Of a stretch of DNA of 64,000 nucleotides, positions 15,795-24,978 are shown one piece after another. The position numbers were made by a program, and so were the translations under genes. Within the stretch, counting starts at the first letter, position 1. Each line of letters begins with the position of its first letter. The DNA is from JACCZH01 sp963729445 (GTDB taxonomy: Bacteria; Chloroflexota; Chloroflexia; Thermomicrobiales; CFX8). The DNA is taken from assembly GCA_963729445.1 (NCBI GenBank), contig CAVSNU010000002.1, positions 682,001-746,000 on the forward strand. The letters are read 5' to 3'. The notes under the pieces were generated by a model, which saw only the letters and a list, made by a program, of their open reading frames with translations, had not been told where the DNA came from and ran no database searches.

Positions 15795-15895
15795 AACCTC
15801 GCTGGTGCCATTGCGACCGCCAAGCGGAGGGACCCCTCGCTGACCAGGCATCGGAGGGCGTGAGGTCTCTCCCCGTTGCTCCAGACGACGATACC

Positions 15896-16720
15896 CTAGC
15901 CTTCGAGCGGCTTCGTCGCGCGGACGAAGCCGCTGCGCACACCGACGCCATCCCTCTCGGGAGACGTACAGCCCGATCCTCCGCAGCAGGAGGAGGAGCC
16001 CGCCAGGTCATCCGGAGTGTAGGCGCGCGTGATCTCGATAGAGGCGTCGACAAAGCCGGCCCTCTCCAGGCGCGCGACGTAGTCGCTCATCTCCAATGCG
16101 CCAGCGACACAGCCCGCCCAGGAATCCATGTCGTCGCGGAACGCGCTCGTCGGCTCACCCTCAAGCACGATATCCGACACCGCGAAGCGTCCTCCCGGCT
16201 TTAATACCCGGAAGGCTTCACTGAGCACGGCGTCCTTGTCGACCGAGAGATTGATGACACAGTTGGAGATCACCACATCCACGGTTGCGTCGGGCAGGGG
16301 TATATCCTCGATGTGACCCTTCACGAAGCGCACGTTGTCAGCGCCGGCTTGAACGCGATTGCGCTCGGCCAGCTCCAGCATCTCGTCCGTCATATCCAGG
16401 CCGTAGGCGAATCCCTCAGCACCGACGCGTTTCGCGGAGAGCAGCACGTCGATGCCCCCGCCAGATCCGAGGTCGAGCACTGTTTCGCCCGGCAGCAGCT
16501 CAATCAGGGCCGTCGGGTTGCCACACCCAAGCGACGCCAGAAAGGCAGCTTCCGGGAGGTCCTGTATCTCGTGCGGCCGGTAGTTTCCGATGACGATTGG
16601 CGATACTTCCGCACCGCCGCAACAGCTCGCGGTCGCCCCCTGCAGCGATGCGCGCGCCGCTGTGCGATAGCGGTCCTTCACGGCTTCACGTAGCTGATCT
16701 TTACGTGCCTCGGTAGCCAC
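15896..16720 (-). CDS. arsM: Arsenite S-adenosylmethionine methyltransferase
   Basis: A 274-residue ArsM: SAM-binding VLDLGSGGG (about 81-89), and the three arsenite-binding cysteines at about 66 (SLGCGNP), 154 (ISNCVINL) and 204 (WAGCVAG), as in characterised ArsM proteins. Extra Cys pairs occur near the N-terminus (ASCCGG) and C-terminus (SSSCCGGSGC). It methylates As(III) in the cytosol, giving volatile or less toxic products. GTG 16720 has AAAGGCG upstream. An ArsR-type palindrome overlaps the -10 region, so arsenic-dependent derepression is likely, although no arsR gene is in the window. Confidence 0.92.
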   Translation of the reverse strand: MATEARKDQLREAVKDRYRTAARASLQGATASCCGGAEVSPIVIGNYRPHEIQDLPEAAFLASLGCGNPTALIELLPGETVLDLGSGGGIDVLLSAKRVGAEGFAYGLDMTDEMLELAERNRVQAGADNVRFVKGHIEDIPLPDATVDVVISNCVINLSVDKDAVLSEAFRVLKPGGRFAVSDIVLEGEPTSAFRDDMDSWAGCVAGALEMSDYVARLERAGFVDASIEITRAYTPDDLAGSSSCCGGSGCTSPERDGVGVRSGFVRATKPLEG

Positions 16721-16764
16721 TGCTTCGCCTTTCAATGATGCGCTTCGATCCACGAGGGGTGATG

Positions 16765-16798
16765 TTCGTATTTTTACGAATAGACCACCATTTGTCAA
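16765..16798 (-). promoter_or_regulatory. arsM promoter with ArsR-type operator
   Basis: TTGACA (16798-16793), 16 bases, TAAAAA (16776-16771). The palindrome TTCGTA-TTTT-TACGAA (16765-16780) covers the -10 and start region. This is a typical site for an ArsR/SmtB-family repressor. Confidence 0.65.
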
Positions 16799-16885
16799 GT
16801 GGCATATCCACAAACTGCGAACTTGTAGTTGAATGGAGCCTGTCGACCTTACGGCTCCGTCGAACGTTGAAAGGAACGCATATCC

Positions 16886-17332
16886 ATGGCGCAAGCACAA
16901 AAACGGACTGCAAATGTCACCTGGGAAGGTAGCCTGGCCGAGGGTCAGGGAACGATCACGAACACCGGATCCGGCGCACTCAGCAACCTGCCGGTGACCT
17001 GGAAGGCTCGCACCCAGAGCTCAGACGGGATGACGAGCCCGGAAGAGTTGATCGCGGCGGCATTGGCGTCCTGCTTCTCGATGGCGCTCTCGCACAGCCT
17101 CGCCCAGGCGGGCAACGCACCAACCGCACTCGATGTAACCGCCACCACCACCCTGACCATGGACGCCGGCCCGAAGGTGGACTCGATCGACCTCAACGTG
17201 CGCGGCACCGTTGAAGGCATCGATCAGGCAGCCTTCGCCCAGGCTGCCGAAGACGCTAGCAAGGGGTGCCCAGTCTCGAAGGCGCTCGCCGGCAACGTCA
17301 ACATCAACGTCAACGCCGAGCTAGCGTCGTAG
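16886..17332 (+). CDS. OsmC-family peroxiredoxin
   Basis: A 148-residue OsmC/Ohr-type protein with the two conserved cysteines, C63 (ALASCFSM) and C128 (KGCPVSKAL). Family members reduce organic hydroperoxides in the cytosol. The fatty-acid-like osmotic OsmC subgroup is favoured by the start pattern (KRTANVTWEGSLAEGQG). ATG 16886 follows AAAGGA. It is divergent from arsM across 165 bases and followed by a terminator. Confidence 0.88.
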   Translation: MAQAQKRTANVTWEGSLAEGQGTITNTGSGALSNLPVTWKARTQSSDGMTSPEELIAAALASCFSMALSHSLAQAGNAPTALDVTATTTLTMDAGPKVDSIDLNVRGTVEGIDQAAFAQAAEDASKGCPVSKALAGNVNINVNAELAS

Positions 17333-17430
17333 TAACGATCGTCATCCCAAGGAACGAGCGATCCGTAACGCTCGGCCACGCAACAGAAACCGGGTCCCTT
17401 CTTCTCCGGTAGACAGCACCTCGCGTACAC

Positions 17431-17473
17431 AACGAGAGCGGGTATCGTCGTTTGGCGGTCCCCGCTCTCGTTT
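17431..17473 (+). terminator. Terminator after the OsmC gene
   Basis: AACGAGAGCGGG (17431-17442) pairs with CCCGCTCTCGTT (17461-17472), 18-base loop, followed by a T. A perfect 12-bp stem. Confidence 0.6.
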
Positions 17474-17569
17474 GAGAGTGATCACCACGCGTGGAGATCG
17501 TAGAAGGAACGGAACGGCGTCTAGCCAGTCATCCACAGCTTATTAGTCATCCTGACACAAGGATTGAGT

Positions 17570-17725
17570 TTGTCCTGATTGATCCGGTATTCAGGAATGC
17601 GTAGGGGCGCAATTCATTGCGCCTTGCCTGTATCCTCGGGCGCCGGAGAGGGCGCAATGAATTGCGCCCCTACGCAGATGGAACCCCACAATTATCCAAT
17701 TCACTTGGGCATTTCCATGATTGCG
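17570..17725 (+). repeat. REP/MITE-like hairpin element, copy A
   Basis: A perfect 25-bp inverted repeat (17599-17623 and 17651-17675, each with the core GCGCAAT) surrounds a 27-base loop. The flank TTGTCCTGATTGATCCGGTA (17570-17589) and the loop are found again, inverted, at 62424-62576. A further partial unit (GATTGCGCCCCAACGC) follows to about 17760. No reading frame is present; it is a dispersed non-coding repeat. Confidence 0.8.
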
Positions 17726-17780
17726 CCCCAACGCAGATCGGGATTATCCGATCAAGTGAGGCGATTCCATACGCCCTCCC

Positions 17781-19307
17781 CTACCGGAGCCCAGTCATCT
17801 CCGAGGCGATCTTCTCGGCGACAGCCACGACGGTGAAATGCAAGTTCGCCCGGGGCCCAAACGGGAGGATCGAGGCGTCCACGACCCGCAGCCCCTGGAG
17901 ACCGCGCACCCGTCCCTGAAAATCGACTACCGCTAGCGCGTCGCTGGCCGGCCCCATCTTGCAGGTAGATGATGGGTGGTAGGTCGTGCCGACCTCGGCG
18001 CGCAGGAGGCGCGTCAACGCTTCACGGCTCGTCAAATGCTCGCCCGGTACACACGGACCGTCGAGCATTGTCGAGAGCGGTGGCGTCGATGTGAGCTGCA
18101 GCATCAGCTCGTAGCCGTCGCAGATCGCTTCGAGATCCGCAGGGTCCGAGAAATAGTTGTGGTCGATGTCGAGCGGCGCTTCTGGGTCAGCCGCCGTGAG
18201 CCTCACCGTCCCCTTGGAACGCGCATACTGCAGGCTCACGCCCATCGCCAGCGTCCAGCTATTGAATCGCTCGTCAAACGCCTCGCCCGGATACAGGTGT
18301 AGGTCAACGTCACTCACTGACTGGCTGCTCCGTGCTTTGATCATCGTCTGGATAAATACCTTGCGGTCGGGTTGATGCTCAGCGCGGATCCGGAAACTCG
18401 TCAGCCCACTCTGGCGCGAGATCTGCGGGTGATCCATGAGGTTTGAGCCAACCCCGGGCAGATCAATTACCGGCTCGATTCCCAGATCGCGCAGGTGAGC
18501 GGCCGGCCCGATGCCGGAGCGCATCAGAATCGCCGGGGAGCCATAGGTCCCCGCCGAGAGGATGATCTGGTTGCCGGCGAAGACCTCGCCCTCCGACGAA
18601 ATGACGGCAACCGCATGCCTGCCGTCCACCAGGACCTGATCGATCAAGGTGTTCGGCACGATGGTCAGATTCGGGCGCTCGCGGGCCGGCACGAGGTAGC
18701 TCAAGGCGGAATTGAAGCGATGACCGTCGAGGATATTCTTCGGCGTTTTGCCGAATCCCGGCTGCTGATCGGCGGTCGCGTTGAGATCATCCAGGATGTC
18801 AAAGCCCAGCTCGTTGGCAGTGTGGCACAGCGCGCCATCGAGCGCAGACAGCTCGGCGTCCGGCACGCGGAACACCGGCACCGGACCATGCGTGCCGTGC
18901 AGGCAGGACGGTGCTGGATCAGCCTCGGCCTTGATGAAATAGGGCAGTATGTCCTCGAACGACCAGCCCGGGTTCCCGAGGGCCGCCCAGCTGTCGTAGT
19001 CGGAGCGCGAGCCACGCAGCCAGATGCAGCCGTTGACCGTGGAGCTACCGCCGAGCACCCTCGCCCGTGGGAGCGGCAAGCGTGTTCCCGCAGCCGTCTC
19101 TCTGTCGAAGTAGTCCCAGGAGTGTGAATCCAGTCCGAGGCCGGTGTGATCGAGCATCTCTGGCGGCCAGCCCTGTGGATCGCCCCCGTAATCCGGCCCG
19201 GCCTCAAGCAGCAGAACCGTCCTGCCCGGATCCTCCGAAAGCCGCGCCGCCAGCACCGACCCAGCCGGCCCACCACCGACAACCACCACGTCGTAGCGAT
19301 CGCTCAC
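17781..19307 (-). CDS. GMC-family FAD-dependent oxidoreductase (choline dehydrogenase-like)
   Basis: A 508-residue GMC protein: N-terminal dinucleotide motif GGGPAG (11-16) with Glu after beta-2 (LLLEAGPDYGG), the PROSITE-type GMC signature region near RVLGGSSTVNG, and the C-terminal catalytic His in TTYHPSSTCKMG (about H443). The second catalytic position lies in ANLHFTVVAVAEK, where a His replaces the usual Asn of many dehydrogenases. It oxidises an alcohol; substrate unknown. A related but clearly different GMC protein is at 50876-52390. Confidence 0.88.
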   Translation of the reverse strand: MSDRYDVVVVGGGPAGSVLAARLSEDPGRTVLLLEAGPDYGGDPQGWPPEMLDHTGLGLDSHSWDYFDRETAAGTRLPLPRARVLGGSSTVNGCIWLRGSRSDYDSWAALGNPGWSFEDILPYFIKAEADPAPSCLHGTHGPVPVFRVPDAELSALDGALCHTANELGFDILDDLNATADQQPGFGKTPKNILDGHRFNSALSYLVPARERPNLTIVPNTLIDQVLVDGRHAVAVISSEGEVFAGNQIILSAGTYGSPAILMRSGIGPAAHLRDLGIEPVIDLPGVGSNLMDHPQISRQSGLTSFRIRAEHQPDRKVFIQTMIKARSSQSVSDVDLHLYPGEAFDERFNSWTLAMGVSLQYARSKGTVRLTAADPEAPLDIDHNYFSDPADLEAICDGYELMLQLTSTPPLSTMLDGPCVPGEHLTSREALTRLLRAEVGTTYHPSSTCKMGPASDALAVVDFQGRVRGLQGLRVVDASILPFGPRANLHFTVVAVAEKIASEMTGLR

Positions 19308-19642
19308 CGCACCACCTCCGCTTTCATTTCACGGACTTGTGGAGCTAGAGTACGTTGTCCGCGGGCTGTTGTATAGAGGGCCAACGACAGGCCACAGCAT
19401 GACTGCCAACTTGGTCGTTGCGTTATCTCACAACTCGCGCAGAGGCACTTACACGCCTTCAAGCCATTATCGTCTCGCATCGTCGTCAGGGGAACTTGAC
19501 CACCGGGTTATCTCCGCTTCACAAAATTGAGCCGGAAGCGTTGATTAGTGCGTCAACAATGAGTTCCCATATTCCGCACCCTCGTAGTATGCTGAGTTGC
19601 ATTGGCTGCACGGCGGAAAATGAAACATGCAAAGGCGCAAGA
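19308..19642. other. Non-coding region between GMC gene and first oligopeptide operon
   Basis: No convincing gene. The frame of the downstream permease is open from 19418 but without a ribosome site. GTTGA-N8-TCAAC at about 19540-19557 is a weak palindrome that could be an operator. No clear promoter seen. Confidence 0.4.
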
Positions 19643-20593
19643 ATGCTGCGGTATGTTGCTCAGCGATTAGTAGCTTTGATCCCCGTCCTCATCGGGATCT
19701 CCCTGGTGACGTTTTTTCTCATCAGACTCGTGCCGGGTGACGTGGTCGACTTGATGCTCGCCAACGAGACGAGTCTGGATAGTGAACGAGCGCAAGAGAT
19801 CAGGCGGGTCTTCGGCCTGGACCAGCCCGTTCATATACAGTATCTGGATTGGGCCGGCGGCGTTGTACGAGGCGAGTTAGGCACCTCATTACGAACCGGC
19901 GAACCGGTCCGTGAGGAAATCTTCAGCAAGCTGCCAGTGACGATTGAGCTCACCATCTTCTCAGTCGGTATCGCGCTCCTGATCGCCATTCCAGCCGGGA
20001 TCATCGCTGCCGTCCGCGCGGGGAGTAAGACTGAAGCCGTGGCTCAGGGAGCGAGCTTGCTCGGACTCTCGATCCCGAACTTCTGGCTCGGAACGATGCT
20101 CATTCTCATTACCTCGCGCTTCTTCGGTTGGTTCCCGGCGGCGAACTACACCTCCTTTGCAGATGACCCCTGGCGCAACATCCAGATTTTCATCCTGCCC
20201 TCTATCGCGCTCGGCGCGGCGCTAGCGGCGATCACGATGCGCATGACCCGCTCGGCACTCCTGGAGATTTTGCGCCGCGAGTACATCATGACGGCCCGGG
20301 CAAAGGGGCTCAGCAATCAAACGGTCGTGATGCGCCACGCCATGAAGAACGCGCTTATCCCGGTTGTAACCGTCGTCGGCATCCAGGTTGGCCGGCTGCT
20401 CGGCGGCGCAATCATCATCGAACAGCTCTTCAATCTCCCGGGCATCGGCCGCCTCGCGATCGACGCCATCGCCCAACGCGACTACCCCATGATCCAGGGC
20501 GTCGTGCTGGTGACGACGACGGCGTTCGTGCTGATCAATCTGTTGGTCGATGTTCTCTATTCCTATATCGATCCCCGAATCAGATACTCCTGA
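19643..20593 (+). CDS. Oligopeptide/dipeptide ABC transporter permease (DppB-like)
   Basis: A 316-residue permease with six membrane segments and the inner-membrane-component motif (EYIMTARAKGLSNQTVVMRHAMKNALIP) that contacts the ATPase. The start ATG 19643 is taken because AAAGGCG precedes it and family members begin with MLRYxxxRL. It heads an operon with a DppC-like permease and a binding protein. No ATPase genes (DppD/F) are in the window, so energising subunits must be shared or located elsewhere. Confidence 0.9.
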   Translation: MLRYVAQRLVALIPVLIGISLVTFFLIRLVPGDVVDLMLANETSLDSERAQEIRRVFGLDQPVHIQYLDWAGGVVRGELGTSLRTGEPVREEIFSKLPVTIELTIFSVGIALLIAIPAGIIAAVRAGSKTEAVAQGASLLGLSIPNFWLGTMLILITSRFFGWFPAANYTSFADDPWRNIQIFILPSIALGAALAAITMRMTRSALLEILRREYIMTARAKGLSNQTVVMRHAMKNALIPVVTVVGIQVGRLLGGAIIIEQLFNLPGIGRLAIDAIAQRDYPMIQGVVLVTTTAFVLINLLVDVLYSYIDPRIRYS

Positions 20594-20676
20594 TCTCCTG
20601 TGTCCGATTGGCCGCAGGATCGACCGCCGAAGGACGTGTCCTTTTGGATTATTAGTGATGCATGAGGAGAAGCGGT

Positions 20677-21594
20677 ATGAGCCAGATTCGGGAAGCCCCG
20701 CAGGCGACGAGCATGGAAAGCACCCACCTCGCGTCCGGTGTGCGTTCCACGAATAGCAGGTCGCTCTGGAACCGCGCGAAGCATGGACTGGCAAAGAGCA
20801 CCAGCGGCAAGATCGGCGTGGTCCTGGTGTTGTTCGTCATCCTGGCAGCAGTCTTCGCCAACCTGATCGCGCCTCACGACCCGATTCAGATGAACACGCA
20901 GCATCGCATGATCGGTCCGAGCGCCTACTACCCACTCGGGACCGACGAATTCGGCCGCGACATCTTGAGTCGCATCATTCACGGTTCGCGGATCTCGCTG
21001 CAGGTCGGTCTCATCTCGGTGTCCATCGCCCTCGTCATTGGCGGCGTGCTCGGCCTCGTTTCGGGATTTTTCGGCGGTTGGGTCGACTCCGTCATTAGCC
21101 GCCTGCTGGATATCCTGTTTGCGTTCCCCGAGATTCTGCTGGCGATCGCACTCCTGGCAGTGCTGGGTAGCGAGCTACGCAATGTGATGATCGCGATCGG
21201 GATTGTGTACACCCCATCGTTCGCACGTATCGTGCGCGGGCCGGTTCTCTCAGCCAAGAAACAGGAGTACGTCGAGGCCAGCCGGGTGATCGGCGCAAGC
21301 ACGATGCGGACGATGTTCAAGCATGTGCTGCCGAATGTCGCCGCGCCGTTGATCGTGCAATCAACCATCGCATTTTCCTTCGCCATCCTGACCGAAGCGG
21401 CGTTGTCGTTCCTCGGCCTGGGCGCACAGCCACCGGACCCGAGCTGGGGCTCAATGCTCAGTGGGGGCCGCCGTTTCGTCGAACAAGCGCCCTGGATGGC
21501 GATCTTCCCCGGCGTCGCGATCATGATCGCGGTGCTCGGTTTCAACTTGATGGGTGATTGGCTTCGAGACGTTCTCGACCCACGCACCACATGA
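20677..21594 (+). CDS. Oligopeptide/dipeptide ABC transporter permease (DppC-like)
   Basis: A 305-residue permease with an N-terminal hydrophilic arm, six membrane segments, the DEFGRDILSRIIHGSR motif and the ATPase-contact loop (EYVEASRVIGASTMRTMFKHVLPN). ATG 20677 has GAGGAGAA 8 bases upstream, better than ATG 20662. It pairs with the DppB-like permease upstream to form the channel. Confidence 0.9.
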   Translation: MSQIREAPQATSMESTHLASGVRSTNSRSLWNRAKHGLAKSTSGKIGVVLVLFVILAAVFANLIAPHDPIQMNTQHRMIGPSAYYPLGTDEFGRDILSRIIHGSRISLQVGLISVSIALVIGGVLGLVSGFFGGWVDSVISRLLDILFAFPEILLAIALLAVLGSELRNVMIAIGIVYTPSFARIVRGPVLSAKKQEYVEASRVIGASTMRTMFKHVLPNVAAPLIVQSTIAFSFAILTEAALSFLGLGAQPPDPSWGSMLSGGRRFVEQAPWMAIFPGVAIMIAVLGFNLMGDWLRDVLDPRTT

Positions 21595-21659
21595 CAGAGG
21601 AGGAAGCGAAGAGAGTACAGGACCGGGGTTATACCTTCAACATGCTTGAGGAGGGCATC

Positions 21660-23402
21660 GTGAGAGATCAAACACAGCTATTCAACCGCCTCGTCCGGTT
21701 AAGGGACGAGGGTCGCATTGACCGCCGGCAGTTCATGCAGCTGACGAGCGGCACCGTCGGGCTGGCCGCCGTGAGCGCGTTTCTCGCGTCCTGCGGCGAC
21801 GAACCAGAACCATCCGGCGGCAGCGGGTCTGCCACCGCAACGACCGCTACGTCCGGTGGGGACGCAACGTCCGTTTCACCCGATACATCCGAAACGCCAA
21901 GCGGAGAGACTGGCGCCGGAAGTACCCCGGAGGCATCCGCTGGAGAGCCCCGCGCTGGTGGCCGAATGGTCTCGGCGCTCGACACCAACCCGGTGGGGCT
22001 CGACCCGCATACCGGGGCAAGTTTCGCCGGGCAGATGGTCTTCGAGAACATCTACGACACCCTGTTCCAGTTCAGCCCGACGCTTGAAGTCGAGCCGTCC
22101 GTGGCGGAGTCGTTCGAGATCATTGACGACCTGACCTACCAGTTCAAGTTGCGTGACGACGTTGTCTGGCAAAACGGGCGCAAGTTCACCGCCGAGGATG
22201 TCAAATACTCGATCGAGCGTGCCGCCGACGCGAGCATCGGCAGTCTGCGGGCCTCATGGTTTACACCGTTGGAAGAGATTGAAGTGGTCGACGACACGAC
22301 CTGTATCTTCCATCTCAGTGAGCCATTCGCCCCATTGATCTCGTACCTGGCGATGCCGGGGGCGGCACTCGTCCCCCGGGAGGTGGTCGAAGAGCACGGC
22401 GACCTGCAGAATGTCGCGGTCGGCACCGGCCCGTTCATCCTGGAGTCCTTCCAGAACAACGAGTTCGCGTTGCTCAAGAAGTTCGACAAGCACTGGCGGA
22501 CCGGCATTCCATACCTTGACGAGCACGAGATCCGCATCTCCTCGGACGAACAGTCACGGCTTGCGGCTGTTCGCGCCGGCGAACACGATTTTTCGCGCAT
22601 GTTCGACCCACAGAATGCCTGGCTCCTTGAAGAGGAGGGTTACAAACTCTTCTCAGGCCTGACGGCATCCCGGCCACTCACGGTCATCAACTGCCGGCGA
22701 GCGCCGCTGGACGACAAACGCGTGCGCCAGGCGCTCTCATACGCGATCAACCGCCAGGAGATGATGGACGCCACCATTTTCGGGGATGGCGTCCTGACAG
22801 GCTTTATTCCGGTGGCGGACGAAGTCTGGGGCCTGCCGGCGACGGAGTTCGAGTCCTACACGCAGGACGTCGACCGGGCCCGCTCGCTGCTGGCGGAGGC
22901 CGGCCACGAAAATGGCTTCGATCTGGTGATGAAGGTCTCGCCGCAATACGCCTTCGACCTCTCCAACGCCCAGATTCTCCAGGCGCAGCTCGCGCCGTTG
23001 GGGATCAACGTGCAGATCGAGCAGGTCGAGTGGGGCAATCTCCTCGACCTCTACCGCACGTCGTATGACTTCGATCTGTTGAACATCATCCTGACCCATC
23101 AGCCGGATCCGGACGGCTATCTCTATGGCTCGTTTCACAGCGAGTCCAGCACGAACGCGCCCGGTATCTCCGATCCAGAACTGGACGAGATGCTCGACCT
23201 TGGCCGCCGGACGTCGGACTTCAATGAGCGCAAGAAGATCTACGACGATCTGCAGCGCATGTTGATGGACGACCTGGTACCGATGCTGGTGACGTTCAAC
23301 TACAACCAGTACTGGCCGGCCCAACAGTACATTCATAACTACAAGGTCGTCCCATCGATCTCGCGCATCTACCTGCGTGAGGTCTGGACCGACAAAGAGT
23401 AG
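21660..23402 (+). CDS. Oligopeptide-binding lipoprotein of ABC transporter (SBP family 5)
   Basis: A 580-residue solute-binding protein. GTG 21660 is favoured because GAGGAGGG lies 5 bases upstream and family members begin with a short charged segment; the frame is also open from ATG 21591, which overlaps the permease stop (ATGA). An RRQFMQL-type signal, lipobox LASC, a Ser/Thr/Gly-rich linker and the family-5 fold follow (YQFKLRDDVVWQNGRKFTAEDV, ATGPFILESF-like GTGPFILE). It captures peptides or other oligomeric solutes outside the membrane for the two permeases upstream. Confidence 0.9.
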   Translation: MRDQTQLFNRLVRLRDEGRIDRRQFMQLTSGTVGLAAVSAFLASCGDEPEPSGGSGSATATTATSGGDATSVSPDTSETPSGETGAGSTPEASAGEPRAGGRMVSALDTNPVGLDPHTGASFAGQMVFENIYDTLFQFSPTLEVEPSVAESFEIIDDLTYQFKLRDDVVWQNGRKFTAEDVKYSIERAADASIGSLRASWFTPLEEIEVVDDTTCIFHLSEPFAPLISYLAMPGAALVPREVVEEHGDLQNVAVGTGPFILESFQNNEFALLKKFDKHWRTGIPYLDEHEIRISSDEQSRLAAVRAGEHDFSRMFDPQNAWLLEEEGYKLFSGLTASRPLTVINCRRAPLDDKRVRQALSYAINRQEMMDATIFGDGVLTGFIPVADEVWGLPATEFESYTQDVDRARSLLAEAGHENGFDLVMKVSPQYAFDLSNAQILQAQLAPLGINVQIEQVEWGNLLDLYRTSYDFDLLNIILTHQPDPDGYLYGSFHSESSTNAPGISDPELDEMLDLGRRTSDFNERKKIYDDLQRMLMDDLVPMLVTFNYNQYWPAQQYIHNYKVVPSISRIYLREVWTDKE

Positions 23403-23425
23403 CCACAGCGCGCAGTTTCACGTGC

Positions 23426-23457
23426 AAGAGGGGCCGGTCGCAGGACCGGCCCCTCTT
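23426..23457 (+). terminator. Terminator hairpin after first oligopeptide operon
   Basis: AAGAGGGGCCGGTC (23426-23439) pairs perfectly with GACCGGCCCCTCTT (23444-23457) around GCAG. A 14-bp stem, with only two T at its end. Confidence 0.6.
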
Positions 23458-23569
23458 GATCTGCCGACGCGCGGGGAGCGGCTGCCGCGAGACCATCGGG
23501 GCGACGAGAAGGGATCCCCTCCAGGTTGTATGATCCTCTCACGAGGCGACAGACATGAAGGAGGAGCCG

Positions 23570-24358
23570 GTGGGCAGAGGATTCGGAATCGCAGCCAACA
23601 TCGATCACGACGTGATGAAGCAGGTCGCGAGGGCCGCCGAAGCGGCGGGGTTTAGCTCGTTCTGGGTGAACGACACCCCTGGTAACGACGGCCTCGCGGG
23701 GCTGGCTGCCGCAGCGTCGGTCACCGACCGGATCAAGCTTGGTGTGGGCGTCATCCCACTCGACCGCCGGCCGGCAAACACCATCGCGGAGGACGTGCAG
23801 CGTCTCAACCTGCCGCAGGATCGGCTCTGGCTCGGGATAGGCTCGTCTGCCAGGAAGGGTGGGCTCGACAAAGTCCGTGCCGGCGCGACCGAGCTTCGCG
23901 GCCTGCTGGAAGCCAGGGTTATCGTTGCCGCACTGGGACCGAAGATGGCCGGCGTGGCCGGTGAGGTCGGTGACGGGGTGCTCTTCAACTGGCTGCTGCC
24001 CTCGTATCTGGCGGAATCGATCGAGCGGGTGGCCTCTGCCGCCGAGCAGCACGGCCGCCCACGTCCACTCATGATGGCGTACGTCCGGACCGCGATCGTG
24101 CCGGAGGCTGAGGAACGGCTCAACCAGGAGGCCGGCCGCTACACCGGTAACCCCAACTACGCGGCGCACTTCGAGCGCCAGGGTGTTGCGGCCGCACACA
24201 CGGCGGTCCGCGGCGAGAACGCGGCGGCGCTCCAGAGCGGTATCGCGCCTTACGAGGAGCTCCTGGACGAGACCGTCGTCCGCGCGATCACCGCTGACGA
24301 CAGCGCAGAGAAGATCATGGAGCTGTTGCAGGCCACGGCTCCACGCAACGCGGGGTAG
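23570..24358 (+). CDS. Luciferase-like (LLM) flavin/F420-dependent oxidoreductase
   Basis: A 262-residue TIM-barrel protein of the bacterial-luciferase family, with the usual opening GFGIAANIDHDVMKQVARAAEAAGFSSFW (seen here in part), TDRIKLGVGVIPLDRR, a short active-site loop LGIGSS and GPKMAGVAGEVGDGVLFNW. It is shorter than typical F420 LLM enzymes (about 300-340). GTG 23570 is preferred over ATG 23555 because AGGAGGAG lies directly before it. It starts an operon that continues 2 bases after its stop into the DUF488 genes. Substrate unknown. Confidence 0.78.
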   Translation: MGRGFGIAANIDHDVMKQVARAAEAAGFSSFWVNDTPGNDGLAGLAAAASVTDRIKLGVGVIPLDRRPANTIAEDVQRLNLPQDRLWLGIGSSARKGGLDKVRAGATELRGLLEARVIVAALGPKMAGVAGEVGDGVLFNWLLPSYLAESIERVASAAEQHGRPRPLMMAYVRTAIVPEAEERLNQEAGRYTGNPNYAAHFERQGVAAAHTAVRGENAAALQSGIAPYEELLDETVVRAITADDSAEKIMELLQATAPRNAG

Positions 24359-24360
24359 CG

Positions 24361-24978
24361 ATGACCGGATCACCAGGCCGGGAAGACTTGGCCATCTTCA
24401 CCATTGGCCACTCCAATGGCTCCATGGAGACGTTCCTGGGCCTGCTGCAACAACATCATATCGAGGCCGTCGTCGACGTGCGCTCGTCGCCGTACTCGCG
24501 CTATGCCTCGCAGTTCAACAAAGACTCCTTGAAGCTCGCGGTTAGCGATGCCGGTATCCGCTATGTCTACCTGGGCGAAGAGCTCGGCGGCCGGCCACAG
24601 TCGCCCGAGTATTACGATGCCGCCGGCCACGTCCTGTACTCGAAGCTCGCCGGATCTGAAGCGTTCCGGCAAGGCCTCGACCGGCTGCTGAAGGGCATCG
24701 CCGACTACCGCGTGACCTTGATGTGCAGCGAAGAAAATCCGACGCACTGCCATAGACGATTGCTCATCAGTCGTGTATTGTTTGAAAAGAATATCCACAT
24801 CCTACATATTCGCGGTGACGGAACTATCCAGACAGAAGAACAGATGCGCGCCGAGATGGGTGGGGACCCGGCGGCGCCGAGGCAACGCGGGCTGTTTGGA
24901 GATGAGGAGCAGGCCGAGTGGAGATCTACACTATCGGTTTTACCCAGAAGTCAGCGTCCGAGTTCTTCGGAATCTTAA
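24361..24978 (+). CDS. DUF488-family protein, first of a pair
   Basis: A 205-residue DUF488 protein: IFTIGHSNGSMETFLGLL at the start, VVDVRSSPYSRY, LGEELGGRP and the C-terminal CSEENPTHCHRRLL (Cys/His-rich, probably metal-binding). The family's function is not established; it is often beside DNA-processing or conflict-system genes. It begins 2 bases after the LLM stop. A charged tail of about 35 residues runs over the start of the next gene (61-base overlap), so the two are tightly coupled. Confidence 0.85.
   Translation: MTGSPGREDLAIFTIGHSNGSMETFLGLLQQHHIEAVVDVRSSPYSRYASQFNKDSLKLAVSDAGIRYVYLGEELGGRPQSPEYYDAAGHVLYSKLAGSEAFRQGLDRLLKGIADYRVTLMCSEENPTHCHRRLLISRVLFEKNIHILHIRGDGTIQTEEQMRAEMGGDPAAPRQRGLFGDEEQAEWRSTLSVLPRSQRPSSSES

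Noticed and set aside
23369..24373. 334-codon minus-strand frame against the LLM oxidoreductase
   Set aside because: Antisense shadow; the plus strand has clear family motifs and a ribosome site.
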